A stretch of DNA of 64,000 nucleotides. Source: DDH964 sp963806685 (GTDB lineage: Bacteria > Desulfobacterota > Desulfuromonadia > Desulfuromonadales > DDH964). The notes beneath the pieces were generated by a model. That model did not search any database. It saw only the letters and a list, made by a program, of their open reading frames with translations, and was not told the origin of the DNA. The stretch is taken from the NCBI GenBank assembly GCA_963806685.1, contig CAWDZB010000023.1:1-64000 (forward strand), given 5' to 3'. Every line of letters starts with the position of its first letter. Positions within the stretch are counted from its first letter, which is position 1. A program made the position numbers and the translations under genes. Below are positions 19,363 through 32,633 of this stretch, piece after piece.

Positions 19363-21518
19363 CTAGCCCACATTAGCCAGTTCAAGGCGTGTTCCCCAGC
19401 GTTTTATGAGCTCTTTCCGCAGGAGCCCATAAGCGGGGTTTTCCAGAAAATCGCCCCGTTCCACCAGCTCGAATGCATCCTGTCGCGCCTCCTCCAGCAC
19501 CCGACCATCCCGCAACAGGTTCGCCACCCGGAAATCAGGGACACCTGCCTGCCGGGTGCCGAGAAACTCCCCCGGCCCCCGCATCTCCAGGTCGGCTTCG
19601 GCAATTTTAAAGCCGTCGCCGGTTTCGGCCATGACCTGCAGGCGGCGCAACCCCTCCTCGCTGCAGCGCAGCGAGCGTACCAGCAGACAGAGGCTCCGTG
19701 CGCTCCCCCGCCCTACCCGGCCGCGCAGCTGGTGGAGCTGGGCGAGGCCGAAGCGTTCGGCATGCTCGATCATCATCACCGTGGCGTTGGGAACGTCGAT
19801 TCCAACCTCGATCACCGTCGTCGCGACCAGGACCTGGATCTCCCCCGCCTTGAAGGCTTTCATTACCGCCTCCTTCTCTTCCGGCTTCATCCGGCCGTGA
19901 AGCAGGTCCAGAGACTGTTCCGGGAAAACCTCCCGGGCCAGGACCTCGGCCGCCTCGGTGGCCGCCAGCAGGTCGCTCTTTTCGGTCTCTTCAACCAAGG
20001 GGTAGACGATGTAGGCCTGGCGGCCGGCGACAAGTTCTTCCCTGATCTGCTGGTAGCCACGGGAGCGGGCCGATTCGGTCAGCACCCGGGTCTGCACCGG
20101 GGTGCGCCCCGGGGGGAGTTCATCGATCACCGAAAGCGCCAGGTCGCCATACAGGGTCAGTGACAAGGTGCGAGGGATCGGCGTAGCGGTCATTACCAGG
20201 ATATGGGGATTCTCTCCCTTCCGGCGCAGGGTGCTGCGCTGGCGAACCCCGAACCGATGCTGTTCGTCGACGATCCCCAGCCCCAGGCGTTGGAATTCGA
20301 CCACTTCCTGGAGAACGGCGTGGGTGCCGACCAGCATGTGCAGGGAACCGGCGGCGGCACTCCGGAGGATCTCCCGCCGGTCGCGCACCGGGGTGGAGCC
20401 GCAGAGCAGCGCCACCTTCAGGCCGAGCGCCTCCAGCCAGGGATGGAACTGGAGGTAATGCTGCTCGGCGAGGATCTCCGTCGGTGCGACTACCGCCACC
20501 TGGGTATCGTTCTCGATGGCCAGCAGCGCCGCCATCAGCGCGACCACGGTCTTGCCGCTGCCAACGTCCCCCTGTACCAGCCGGTTCATGGGATGGGGGG
20601 CCATCAGGTCATGCTTGATCTCGCCGAGAACCCGCCGTTGGGCTCCTGTCAGGCGGTACGGCAGCATCTGCGCCAGGGGTTTGGTGTAGCGGTGGGTGAC
20701 CGTGAAGGGGATGCCGGGCTCCAGCACCACGCCTCGCCGTTTCAATGCCAGTCCAAGTTCCAGGAAGAAGAATTCGTCATAGACCAGGGTCCGGCGGGCA
20801 GAATCACGACCGCCCTCTAATTCCTCCAGATTTGCACCTCCAGGTCCGGCCAGTGGGCCTGCTGCAAAGCGGAGGAAAGCGGCAGAAGGTGCCGCTTGCA
20901 CACCAGCTCTGCCGGGAGCGGCGAGGCGGCGCAAGGGGCGAAGCGGTCGACGATGTCCTTCCAGATCTTCCGGGCCACTTTTTGCGAAAGCCCTTCGGTC
21001 AGGGGATAGACGGGCAGGATGCGCCCGAAATTGAGGGGATCGGCGGCCAGCAGTGTGTCGAGGTCGGTACCCGCTTCGAGAAATTCAACCTCGGGGTGGT
21101 GGACCTCGCGCAGCGGTCCGAAACGTTTGATCTCACCGACGACAAGCAGCTGCTGGCCGACGGTATAGCGCCTCTGCATCCAGTCCCTCCGGTAATGGAA
21201 CCACTTGAGGGCCAACTGGCCGGTGCCATCGGTAACGATCACTTCATAGAGACGCTTGCGGCTGCGGGCGGTCTGGGTTTCGGCGGCGGCCAGCACCTCG
21301 CCGAGAAAGACTTCCTGGCGACCGGCTTGCAGCTGGGCGATCTTGCGAATCCGGCGGCGGTCTTCGTAACGATGGGGGAGCGTGTAGAGGGCGTCCTCGA
21401 CGGTTGCGAGGCCGAGTCGCTCGAACCTTCCGAGCAGGTGGGGGCCGACGCCCCTGATCTGGGCCAGGGGCGTCGTTAATGGGTCAGTGGCGGTGGCGGA
21501 TGAGGGATGCGGGGGCAT
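19363..21518 (-). CDS. recG: ATP-dependent DNA helicase RecG (one frameshift)
   Basis: RecG remodels stalled forks and branched DNA. The N-terminal part (ATG at 21518; LAQIRGVGPHLLGRFERLG, then the wedge OB domain) and the C-terminal part are in different frames that join near 20825. Between them the expected continuation into LVYDEFFFLELGLALKRRG is seen, so a single-base shift is the cause. Helicase motifs are intact: GDVGSGKTVVA, IVDEQHRFGV, TATPIPRTLS, HGRMKPEEKE and RGRVGRG. Total length is about 715 residues, close to normal after a one-base correction. Because both halves are well conserved and recG is usually retained, a sequencing error is likelier than decay. Confidence 0.9.
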
Positions 21519-21530
21519 CTCCCCTCCCCT

Positions 21531-21731
21531 TCAGCCGAAGATGGCGTTCAGGTCGCGAAGGATGTCGTTGACGTCAAGGCCATGGGCTGTGGCCCCCTGT
21601 TCCAACGTTTCGTTCATGGCACCCATGCAACCGATGCAGCCGAGGTTGAACTTGCCCAGGACCTTGGCGACCTCGGGGCTCATCTGCAGCACCTGGTGAA
21701 AGGTCATATCCTTGGTGATCTTGTCGCTCAT
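21531..21731 (-). CDS. DUF1858 (redox-disulfide) domain protein
   Basis: This 66-residue protein starts at ATG 21731 (MSDKITKDMTF), which has GGGAG at good spacing. A TTG at 21746 is also in frame but less likely. It is a single DUF1858 helical domain with a CxxC motif (LGCIGC), named for its occurrence beside hybrid-cluster proteins. It may serve as a small thiol/disulfide or metal-binding redox partner. It lies between greA and recG on the same strand. A second DUF1858 gene occurs at 40392. Confidence 0.85.
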   Translation of the reverse strand: MSDKITKDMTFHQVLQMSPEVAKVLGKFNLGCIGCMGAMNETLEQGATAHGLDVNDILRDLNAIFG

Positions 21732-21751
21732 GTCGGTCACTCCCAAGTGAT

Positions 21752-21786
21752 GGTTTCAGGGTTCAGGTATCAGGATTCGGATTAAA
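21752..21786. repeat. Degenerate heptamer array (five GGTTTCA-like units)
   Basis: Five consecutive 7-bp units (GGTTTCA, GGGTTCA, GGTATCA, GGATTCG, GATTAAA) lie between the DUF1858 gene and greA. The same type of array occurs at 25680-25746, 28263-28283 and 41349-41383, always in or at the edge of intergenic DNA. Confidence 0.6.
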
Positions 21787-21826
21787 GCCTGTCCTCCCCC
21801 TGACAACCGATTCCTGGCTCCTGGTT

Positions 21827-22303
21827 TTATTCGTACTTGATGTCGATAACCTCGTACATCTTGACCCCCGAAGGGACCTTGATCCGGACCTCGTCGTCGA
21901 GGCGATGGCCGATCAGGGCCTTGCCGACCGGCGAGGTGACAGAAATTTTCCCGGCCTTGATTTCGGCCTCGTCCTCGCCGACGATCTGGTAGGTCACCTC
22001 GTTGCCGGAATCGACATCGAACAGCGTGACCTTGGCGCCAAAGACGACCTTGTCGGTATCGAGTTCGGCGGGGTTGATCACCTGCGCGCGGGCAATCTTG
22101 TCGTTCAGTTCCTTGATCCGCCCCTCGATGAAGCCCTGGCGATCCTTGGCGGCGTCATATTCGGCATTTTCGGACAGGTCACCGTGACCTCGGGCCTCGG
22201 CGATGGCCTGGACAACCGCCGGGCGGTCGACGCGGATCAGGCGTTTCAGTTCATCCTGAAGGCGCTGATAGCCTTCACGGGTCATGGGAATCGATTGCGA
22301 CAT
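21827..22303 (-). CDS. greA: Transcription elongation factor GreA
   Basis: This 158-residue protein has an N-terminal coiled-coil domain (about residues 1-75) with the acidic tip DLSENAEYDAAKDRQG that is inserted into the RNA polymerase secondary channel to stimulate transcript cleavage. The C-terminal FKBP-like domain ends GKALIGHRLDDEVRIKVP. Length and motifs are canonical. It follows carB on the same strand after a 94-base gap that contains a hairpin, so partial read-through from the pyrimidine operon is possible. Confidence 0.96.
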   Translation of the reverse strand: MSQSIPMTREGYQRLQDELKRLIRVDRPAVVQAIAEARGHGDLSENAEYDAAKDRQGFIEGRIKELNDKIARAQVINPAELDTDKVVFGAKVTLFDVDSGNEVTYQIVGEDEAEIKAGKISVTSPVGKALIGHRLDDEVRIKVPSGVKMYEVIDIKYE

Positions 22304-22334
22304 GTTTTGAATTTTCCTCTGGACCGTAAAATCT

Positions 22335-22356
22335 ACGGGCGGGTTACCCCGCCCGT
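22335..22356. terminator. Hairpin between carB and greA
   Basis: ACGGGCGGG, loop TTAC and CCCGCCCGT form a perfect 9-bp stem. On the minus strand it is followed by AGATTTT rather than a clean U-tract. It is therefore probably a weak or partial terminator that lowers greA read-through, or an RNA-stabilising element. Confidence 0.45.
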
Positions 22357-22397
22357 TTGGCTCGTAAAGTTCATCAGATTGCCCGGTTTCGTCCAGG

Positions 22398-25655
<3,258 letters not shown>

Positions 25656-25679
25656 CGGTTTTCTTTCGCAAAGGCTAGA

Positions 25680-25746
25680 GGTTAAAGGTCCAGGGATAAA
25701 GGTTCAAGGTATTAAAACCTTTTACCTTTCACCTTTTACCTTTTAC
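25680..25746. repeat. Opposed heptamer arrays between carA and carB
   Basis: Five units GGTTAAA, GGTCCAG, GGATAAA, GGTTCAA, GGTATTA (25680-25714) are followed by four inverted units CTTTTAC, CTTTCAC, CTTTTAC, CTTTTAC (25719-25746). The two halves could pair into a long imperfect hairpin. The right half overlaps the carA 3' end and supplies its last codons (VKGKR) and its TGA stop. Such repeats may arise by slippage. They resemble short tandem repeats known from other bacteria, but no family name is certain. Confidence 0.65.
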
Positions 25747-26865
25747 CTGCTGTTCTTTTTCCATCAATTCGATGAAGCGTTCGAAGAGGTAGCGAGCATC
25801 GTGGGGCCCCGGAGAGGCCTCAGGATGGTACTGGACCGAAAAGGCCGGCAGGCTCCTGTGCGCCAAGCCTTCGACGGTGTTGTCGTTGAGATTGATGTGG
25901 GTGGTGACCGCCGCGCCCTTGATCGAGTCGGCGTCGACGGCGAAACCATGGTTCTGGGCGGTAATTTCCACCTCGTGGCCGTCGCCGCGGCGCACCGGCT
26001 GGTTGCCGCCGCGGTGGCCGAACTTGAGCTTGTAGGTTTTGCCGCCGAGGGCGATGGAGAGGAGCTGATGACCGAGGCAGATGCCGAACAGCGGCGTCTT
26101 GCCTAGGAGCTTGCGGATGTTCTCCTGGGCATAGACGATCGGCTCGGGGTCGCCGGGGCCGTTGCTGAGGAATACGCCGTCCGGGTGCATCGCCAGCACT
26201 TCTTCCGCCGGGGTGTCGGCCGGGACCACTGTCACCTCGCAGCCGGCGGCAACGAGATTGCGCAGGATGTTGCGCTTGATGCCGAAGTCGTAGGCGACGA
26301 CCTTGAAGCGCGCCTTCCCGCTGGCGGGCTGGTAGCCGGCGGCGAGATCCCAGGGGCCCTCGTTCCACCGGTAGGGTGCAGCGCAGGTAACTTCCCGGAC
26401 CAGGTCGCGTCCGACGATGGAGGGTGCCCGCTGCGCTTTGGCGACCAGGCTCTGCGGGTCGAGATCGGTGGTGGAGATGATGCCGGTCTGCGCCCCCTGG
26501 TCGCGAATGTGGCGAACCAGCGCCCGGGTGTCGATCCCCTGGATGCCGACGATGTTGTTCTCCCGGAGGTAGGCGTCGAGGCTCATCTTGCTGCGCCAGT
26601 TGCTGGGATAGTCACTGGCCTCCTTGACCACGAAGCCGGAAAGGTGCGGCCGGGCCGACTCGACGTCTTCGAGATTGATGCCGTAGTTGCCGATCAGCGG
26701 GTAGGTCATGGTCACTATTTCGCCGGCATAGGAGGGATCGGTGAGAATCTCCTGGTAGCCGGACATGCTGGTGTTGAAGACGACTTCGCCGGTCACTTCG
26801 CCGGCGGCGCCGAGTGCCTTGCCGATGAAATACCTGCCGTCGGCCAGGGCGAGAATAGCTTTCAT
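25729..26865 (-). CDS. carA: Carbamoyl-phosphate synthase, small (glutaminase) subunit
   Basis: The ATG at 26865 (MKAILALADGRYFIG) with AGGAG upstream is preferred over an 18-codon N-terminal extension. The 378-residue product releases ammonia from glutamine for CarB. The N-terminal domain (about 1-150) carries GEVVFNTSMSGYQEILTDPS. The class I amidotransferase domain has SNGPGDPE, the nucleophile in GICLGHQLL, and the catalytic His/Glu in YHPEASPGP. The C-terminal residues are encoded by a heptamer repeat. It lies in the order pyrC-carA-carB. Confidence 0.95.
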   Translation of the reverse strand: MKAILALADGRYFIGKALGAAGEVTGEVVFNTSMSGYQEILTDPSYAGEIVTMTYPLIGNYGINLEDVESARPHLSGFVVKEASDYPSNWRSKMSLDAYLRENNIVGIQGIDTRALVRHIRDQGAQTGIISTTDLDPQSLVAKAQRAPSIVGRDLVREVTCAAPYRWNEGPWDLAAGYQPASGKARFKVVAYDFGIKRNILRNLVAAGCEVTVVPADTPAEEVLAMHPDGVFLSNGPGDPEPIVYAQENIRKLLGKTPLFGICLGHQLLSIALGGKTYKLKFGHRGGNQPVRRGDGHEVEITAQNHGFAVDADSIKGAAVTTHINLNDNTVEGLAHRSLPAFSVQYHPEASPGPHDARYLFERFIELMEKEQQVKGKR

Positions 26866-26953
26866 ACTTCCGGTTCTCCTTAATGTTCTTTCTTGGGTAT
26901 GGCGCCTAGCGATCTGCAATATAAAGACTTTATCTAAAGAATTGTGGACTCAC

Positions 26954-28237
26954 TTACGACTGGCGCCGATGAACAATTTTGCCGGCGAGGATCGTGCAGG
27001 ACGCCGCGCCGCGCATGGTGGCGCCGAGAAATGGGGAGTTCTTGGACTTGCTCACCAGGGTGTCGGCAGTGACGGTCCATTCCAGTTGCGGGTTGATGAC
27101 GGTAATGTCGGCCGACGCGCCGACGGCGCAGGGTACCGCGCTCGATGCCGAGGACCTTCGCCGGGTCAGTGGCCATGCGGCGAGACCAGATCCGAAAGGC
27201 TCAGGACACCCTCCTCGACCAGTCGCAGCCCCAGAGGGCAGCGAGGTTTCCAGACCGACGATGCCGTTCATGGCAGCGTTGAACTCAAGGTCCTTTTCAT
27301 CGATGTGATGGGGCGCATGGTCGGTGGCGATGCAATCGATGGTGCCGTCCTTCAGGCCTTCCTTGATCGCGGCGACGTCCTCGGCCTCGCGCAGCGGCGG
27401 GTTCATCTTGGCGTTGGTGTTGTAGCCGCGCACCGCATCGTCGGTGAGGGTGAAGTAGTGTGGCGCCGTCTCGCAGGTGACCTTGACGCCGCGGGCCTTG
27501 GCCTCGCGAATGATGCGCACCGCGCCGCGGGTGGAGACGTGGGCGACGTGCAGCGGCGAGCCGGTGTACTCGGCGAGCATCACCTCGCGGGCGGTGGCGA
27601 TATCCTCTGCGACCCGCGGGATCCCCTTGAGGCCTAGTTCGGTGGAGGTGAAGCCTTCGTTCATGACTCCCTCCCCCACCAGGCTCAACTCCTCGGCGTG
27701 GGAGATCACCAGAATGCCGATGCCCCGGGCATATTCAAGAGCGCGGCGCATCAACTCGGCATCGGCCACCGGTCGGCCGTCATCGGAAACGGCGGCGCAG
27801 CCCGCTTCCTTGAGCTCGCCCATCTCGGCTAGGCGCTCCCCCTTGCCGCCGGCGGTGATGGTGCCGATCGGCAGGACGTTGACCAGGCCGACTTGCTGCG
27901 CCTTGGTGATGATGTAGCTGGCCACCGTCTGGTTGTCGATCACCGGCTTGGTGTTGGGCATGCAGGCGATAGTGGTGAAGCCGCCGGCAGCCGCGGCGCG
28001 GCTGCCGCTGACGATGTCTTCCTTGTACTCCAGGCCCGGGTCGCGCAGGTGAACGTGCATGTCGATCAGCCCCGGGGTCACGTAGCAGCCGGCGGCATCG
28101 ATGGTCGGAGTATCTGCAGGAGCCTTGAGCCCCGGGCCAATCTCCTTGATCGTGCCGCCGCTGACCAGCAGGTCAAGGGTGGCATCGAGGTCCTGGGAAG
28201 GATCGATGATGCGGCCGTTTTTGATTAAAAGGTTCAT
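26954..28237 (-). CDS. pyrC: Dihydroorotase, with an internal out-of-frame segment
   Basis: PyrC closes carbamoyl-aspartate to dihydroorotate. Zinc-site motifs are intact: DMHVHLRDPG, TCETAPHYF and TDHAPHH. The ATG at 28237 (MNLLIKNGRIID) behind GAGGTG is preferred over GTG 28246. Between about 27245 and 27133 the frame reads an unrelated Ala/Gly/Arg-rich stretch, then returns to VGASADITVINP. Other frames in the same stretch encode the expected sequence, including MATDPAKVLGIERGT. Three single-base insertions (near 27245, 27185 and 27133) explain this and cancel out. The ORF stays open, but about 37 residues are wrong. The family is allantoinase-like PyrC. Confidence 0.92.
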   Translation of the reverse strand: MNLLIKNGRIIDPSQDLDATLDLLVSGGTIKEIGPGLKAPADTPTIDAAGCYVTPGLIDMHVHLRDPGLEYKEDIVSGSRAAAAGGFTTIACMPNTKPVIDNQTVASYIITKAQQVGLVNVLPIGTITAGGKGERLAEMGELKEAGCAAVSDDGRPVADAELMRRALEYARGIGILVISHAEELSLVGEGVMNEGFTSTELGLKGIPRVAEDIATAREVMLAEYTGSPLHVAHVSTRGAVRIIREAKARGVKVTCETAPHYFTLTDDAVRGYNTNAKMNPPLREAEDVAAIKEGLKDGTIDCIATDHAPHHIDEKDLEFNAAMNGIVGLETSLPSGAATGRGGCPEPFGSGLAAWPLTRRRSSASSAVPCAVGASADITVINPQLEWTVTADTLVSKSKNSPFLGATMRGAASCTILAGKIVHRRQS

Positions 28238-28262
28238 CGCGGTCACCTCGAGTGATTGGGAT

Positions 28263-28283
28263 GGGTAAAGGGTCCAGGGTTAC
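28263..28283. repeat. Short heptamer array at the pyrB/pyrC junction
   Basis: Three units GGGTAAA, GGGTCCA, GGGTTAC of the same type as at 21752, 25680 and 41349. The array touches the pyrB stop codon, as the carA array does. Confidence 0.5.
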
Positions 28284-29213
28284 TCGCCCAGTTCGCCGCC
28301 GCAAACGTGGTAGAGCATCGCCATGCGCACCGCGACGCCGTTTTCCACCTGTTTGAGGATGTGGGCCTGCGGACCGTCGACAACAGCGGAGGACATTTCC
28401 ACACCGCGGTTGATCGGTCCCGGATGCATGACCATGGCATCGGGCTTGGCGAACTTGAGGTTCTCCGGGTTGAGACCGAAGTAGCGGCAATATTCCCGGG
28501 CATTGGGCATCAGCGTCTTGCCCTGGCGTTCCTGCTGAATGCGCAGCATCATCACCACGTCGGCATCCTGGATCGCCTCTTTCATGTTGGCGCAGACGGT
28601 GACCTTGCCGAGCCGCTCCACGCCGGGCGGCATCATCGTCGGCGGCCCGGCGAGGTAGACGTGCGGACCCGAGCTTGGTCAGGCCCTGGATGTTGGAGCG
28701 CGCCACCCGGCTGTGGGTAATGTCGCCGACGATCGCCACCTTGAGACCGTCGAGGCGGCCGAAGCGGTCCTTCATGGTCAACATGTCGAGCAGTCCCTGG
28801 GAGGGATGTTCGTGGGCACCATCGCCGGCATTGACGATCGAGCAGGAGACCTTGCGCGACAGGTAGTAGTGGGAACCGGAAACGGCGTGCCGCATGACGA
28901 TGATGTCCGGCTTCATCGCCAGCAGGTTGAGGGCCGTATCGGCGAGGGTCTCCCCCTTGGTTGCCGAACTGGTCGAGGGGGAGATGTTGATGGTGTCTGC
29001 GGAGAGCCGCTTGGCGGCGATTTCGAAGGAGGTGCGGGTGCGCGTCGACGACTCGTAGAAGAGGTTGATGATCGTCTTGCCGCGCAGCGTCGGCACCTTC
29101 TTGATGTCGCGGTTGTTGATCTCCCGCATGTTCTCCGCGGTCGACAGCAACAGCTCGATTTCCTCCTTCTCCAGGTCCCGAAGCGCAATGATGTCCTTGT
29201 GGCGGAATACCAT
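28280..29213 (-). CDS. pyrB: Aspartate carbamoyltransferase, catalytic subunit (one frameshift)
   Basis: PyrB joins carbamoyl phosphate and aspartate. The first part (ATG 29213) has YESSTRTRTSFEIAAKRL, the carbamoyl-phosphate loop, and VMRHAVSGSHYYLS. After a one-base shift near 28668, just past IQGLTKLGS, the second part continues in another frame with MMPPGVERLGKV, HPGPINRGVE and a proper C-terminus ending CGGELGE. The combined length of about 310 residues is normal. The uncorrected first frame would instead run on into pyrC. Conservation of both halves suggests a sequencing error. It sits between pyrR and pyrC. Confidence 0.9.
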
Positions 29214-29231
29214 GGGATCTCCTCCGAACCG

Positions 29232-29768
29232 TTAGGGCTTGAGCAGCCGCACCTCGACCGGGAGCTGGGCGGCATCGAATTCCACGCAAATCTGTTCTTC
29301 CAGGGCGGTCGGCACGTTGCGGCCGATATAGTCGGGACGGATCGGCAACTCACGGTGGCCGCGATCGATGAGAACGGCGAGCTGGATGTTGCGCGGCCGG
29401 CCGAGGTCCATCAGCGCATCCATGGCGGCGCGGATGGTGCGGCCGGTAAAGAGAACGTCGTCGACCAGGACCAGGCGCTTGCCATCGAGGTTGAAAGGGA
29501 TTTCGGTCTTGCCGAGGGGCAGGTTTCCCCGTGAACCGAGGTCGTCCCGGTACATGGTGATGTCGATGGCGCCGAGCGGCGGCGCCTCCCCCTCGATGTC
29601 GGCGATCCGTACCTGCAGTTGGGCGGCGAGGTGGTCGCCGCCGCTGCGGATGCCGACCAGCACCAACTCACTGGTCCCCTTGTTGCGTTCGAGGATCTCG
29701 TGGGCGATCCTGGTCAGCGCCCGGTTGATGCCGGCGCTGTCGAGAATCACGGTATCGTTATTGCTCAT
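29232..29768 (-). CDS. pyrR: Bifunctional PyrR: pyr operon regulator / uracil phosphoribosyltransferase
   Basis: The ATG at 29768 (MSNNDTVILDSAGINRAL) follows AAGGAG. An upstream in-frame extension is less likely. The 178-residue product has the phosphoribosyltransferase fold with the PRPP loop VLVDDVLFTGRTIRAAMD and the PyrR-specific GIRSGGDHLA and RPDYIGRNVPT segments. PyrR binds a leader RNA hairpin when UMP is high and promotes termination. A matching leader with a binding loop and terminator lies directly upstream, so the gene probably autoregulates pyrRBC-carAB. Confidence 0.95.
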   Translation of the reverse strand: MSNNDTVILDSAGINRALTRIAHEILERNKGTSELVLVGIRSGGDHLAAQLQVRIADIEGEAPPLGAIDITMYRDDLGSRGNLPLGKTEIPFNLDGKRLVLVDDVLFTGRTIRAAMDALMDLGRPRNIQLAVLIDRGHRELPIRPDYIGRNVPTALEEQICVEFDAAQLPVEVRLLKP

Positions 29769-29799
29769 GCCGGAACTCCTTGGGGAGGGGGGCAGGGAC

Positions 29800-29835
29800 A
29801 AAAAAATACCTCTCCGCGGATAAGCGAAAAGGTAT
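29800..29835 (-). terminator. Attenuator terminator in the pyr leader
   Basis: On the minus strand, ATACCT and AGGTAT enclose an imperfect inner stem (CGC/GCG) and are followed by a run of seven T (29800-29806), 31 bases before the pyrR ATG. The hairpin precedes the first gene of the operon, as expected for an attenuator. An upstream AAGGCGAA can pair with its 5' side and may act as the antiterminator. Confidence 0.75.
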
Positions 29836-29876
29836 CGTTACACAACCTGCTCAGGGTGTCGCGCATCGTGGTTCGC

Positions 29877-29902
29877 CTTTGCCGGCCTCTCGGGACCGGC
29901 TT
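29877..29902 (-). promoter_or_regulatory. PyrR-binding anti-antiterminator hairpin in the pyr leader
   Basis: The minus-strand leader reads GCCGG TCCCGAGAG GCCGGCAAAG. The loop closely matches the conserved PyrR recognition sequence (UCC-GAGAGG) described for Bacillus pyr attenuators, and GCCGG/CCGGC form the stem. It lies between the promoter and the terminator, the correct order for UMP-dependent PyrR attenuation. This is a strong motif match, not tested binding. Confidence 0.75.
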
Positions 29903-29933
29903 AAAAGGGAGGTTGCCGCGGTGAATTTTGGCG

Positions 29934-29962
29934 ACTATAACCTGCCGGCAGGGAGGAGTCAA
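29934..29962 (-). promoter_or_regulatory. Promoter of the pyrR operon
   Basis: On the minus strand TTGACT (29962-29957) and TATAGT (29939-29934) have a 17-base spacer. Transcription would start near 29927, giving a leader of about 160 nt that contains the PyrR site and terminator. The promoter sits just downstream of the lepB stop, so the pyr operon is separate from lepAB. Confidence 0.75.
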
Positions 29963-29985
29963 GAGCAAATCCCCCGAGCCAGGGT

Positions 29986-30713
29986 TCAGTGAATCGGCTG
30001 TCCGATCCGGCCCCAGCGGACTTTGTCCCAAAGGGGGATATTGTCCTGCGAGTTCCACGACCAGTACTTGATGAAGGCCAGCCCTTTGATGCTGGCCTCG
30101 GGGACAAAGCCCCAGAACCGGCTGTCGTAGGAGCGGTCACGGTTGTCGCCCATGACGAAGTACATTCCCGGCGGAACGGTGATCGGCGGCATGAAGTCGC
30201 GGCAGTACTGGGGGCGGGGGAAGCTGTCGGTTCCCCGGCAGAGTTCGGGGTCACCGATGACCTGCCCCGGTTCCTTGTGCACCGCCTGGGCAAGGTCGTA
30301 GGGCTTGCCGTTGACGAAGACCTCCTTATCGCGAACCGCCACGGTATCGCCGGGGGTGCCGACCACCCGCTTGATGAAGTCCCGCCGCTGCCAGAAGCTC
30401 AGGTTGGGATTATCCAGGTCGCCGGGAAATTCGAAGACGATGATGTCCCCCTGCTTGGGATGCCGCAGGGTGAGGTAGCGGGCGTCGCTGAAGGGAAACT
30501 GGATGCCGTAAATGAACTTGTTGACCAGCAGGTGGTCGCCGATCAGCAGCGTATCTTCCATCGATCCGGACGGAATCTTGAACGCCTGGACGATAAAGGT
30601 GCGGATGATCAGCGCCAGGACCAGGGCGACCACGAGCGCTTCGACGGTTTCCCGGAATTTCGATTTTTGGGCCTTGGCCGGCGCGGGTATCGACGACTTC
30701 GTGAGTTTGGCCA

Positions 30714-30714
<1 letters not shown>
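29986..30714 (-). CDS. lepB: Signal peptidase I
   Basis: The ATG at 30714 (MAKLTKSSIPAPAKA) overlaps the lepA stop by one base (TAATG), so translation is coupled. The 242-residue protein has one N-terminal membrane helix (about residues 25-42). The catalytic Ser lies in IPSGSMEDTL (S51), the general-base Lys in FIKRVVGTPGD, and the family box in YFVMGDNRDRSYDSRFWG. It cleaves signal peptides of exported preproteins at the periplasmic face. A cysteine-containing insert (about 165-190: CRGTDSFPRPQYC) is typical of deltaproteobacterial forms. Confidence 0.95.
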
Positions 30715-32519
<1,805 letters not shown>

Positions 32520-32568
32520 CGGCTGTTGTCGTCGCGAGGGGCTGGTCGGTGTTGGGGGCGAAACCGTT

Positions 32569-32597
32569 AAAATATAGGCATGGCCGGCATTTGTAAA
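32569..32597 (-). promoter_or_regulatory. Probable lepA promoter
   Basis: On the minus strand TTTACA (32597-32592) and TATTTT (32574-32569) have a 17-base spacer, about 50 bases before the lepA ATG. It is a fair match to sigma-70. Confidence 0.5.
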
Positions 32598-32633
32598 GAC
32601 CTAAAACGCTGCGAGGGGAGGACCCGGAACGGC

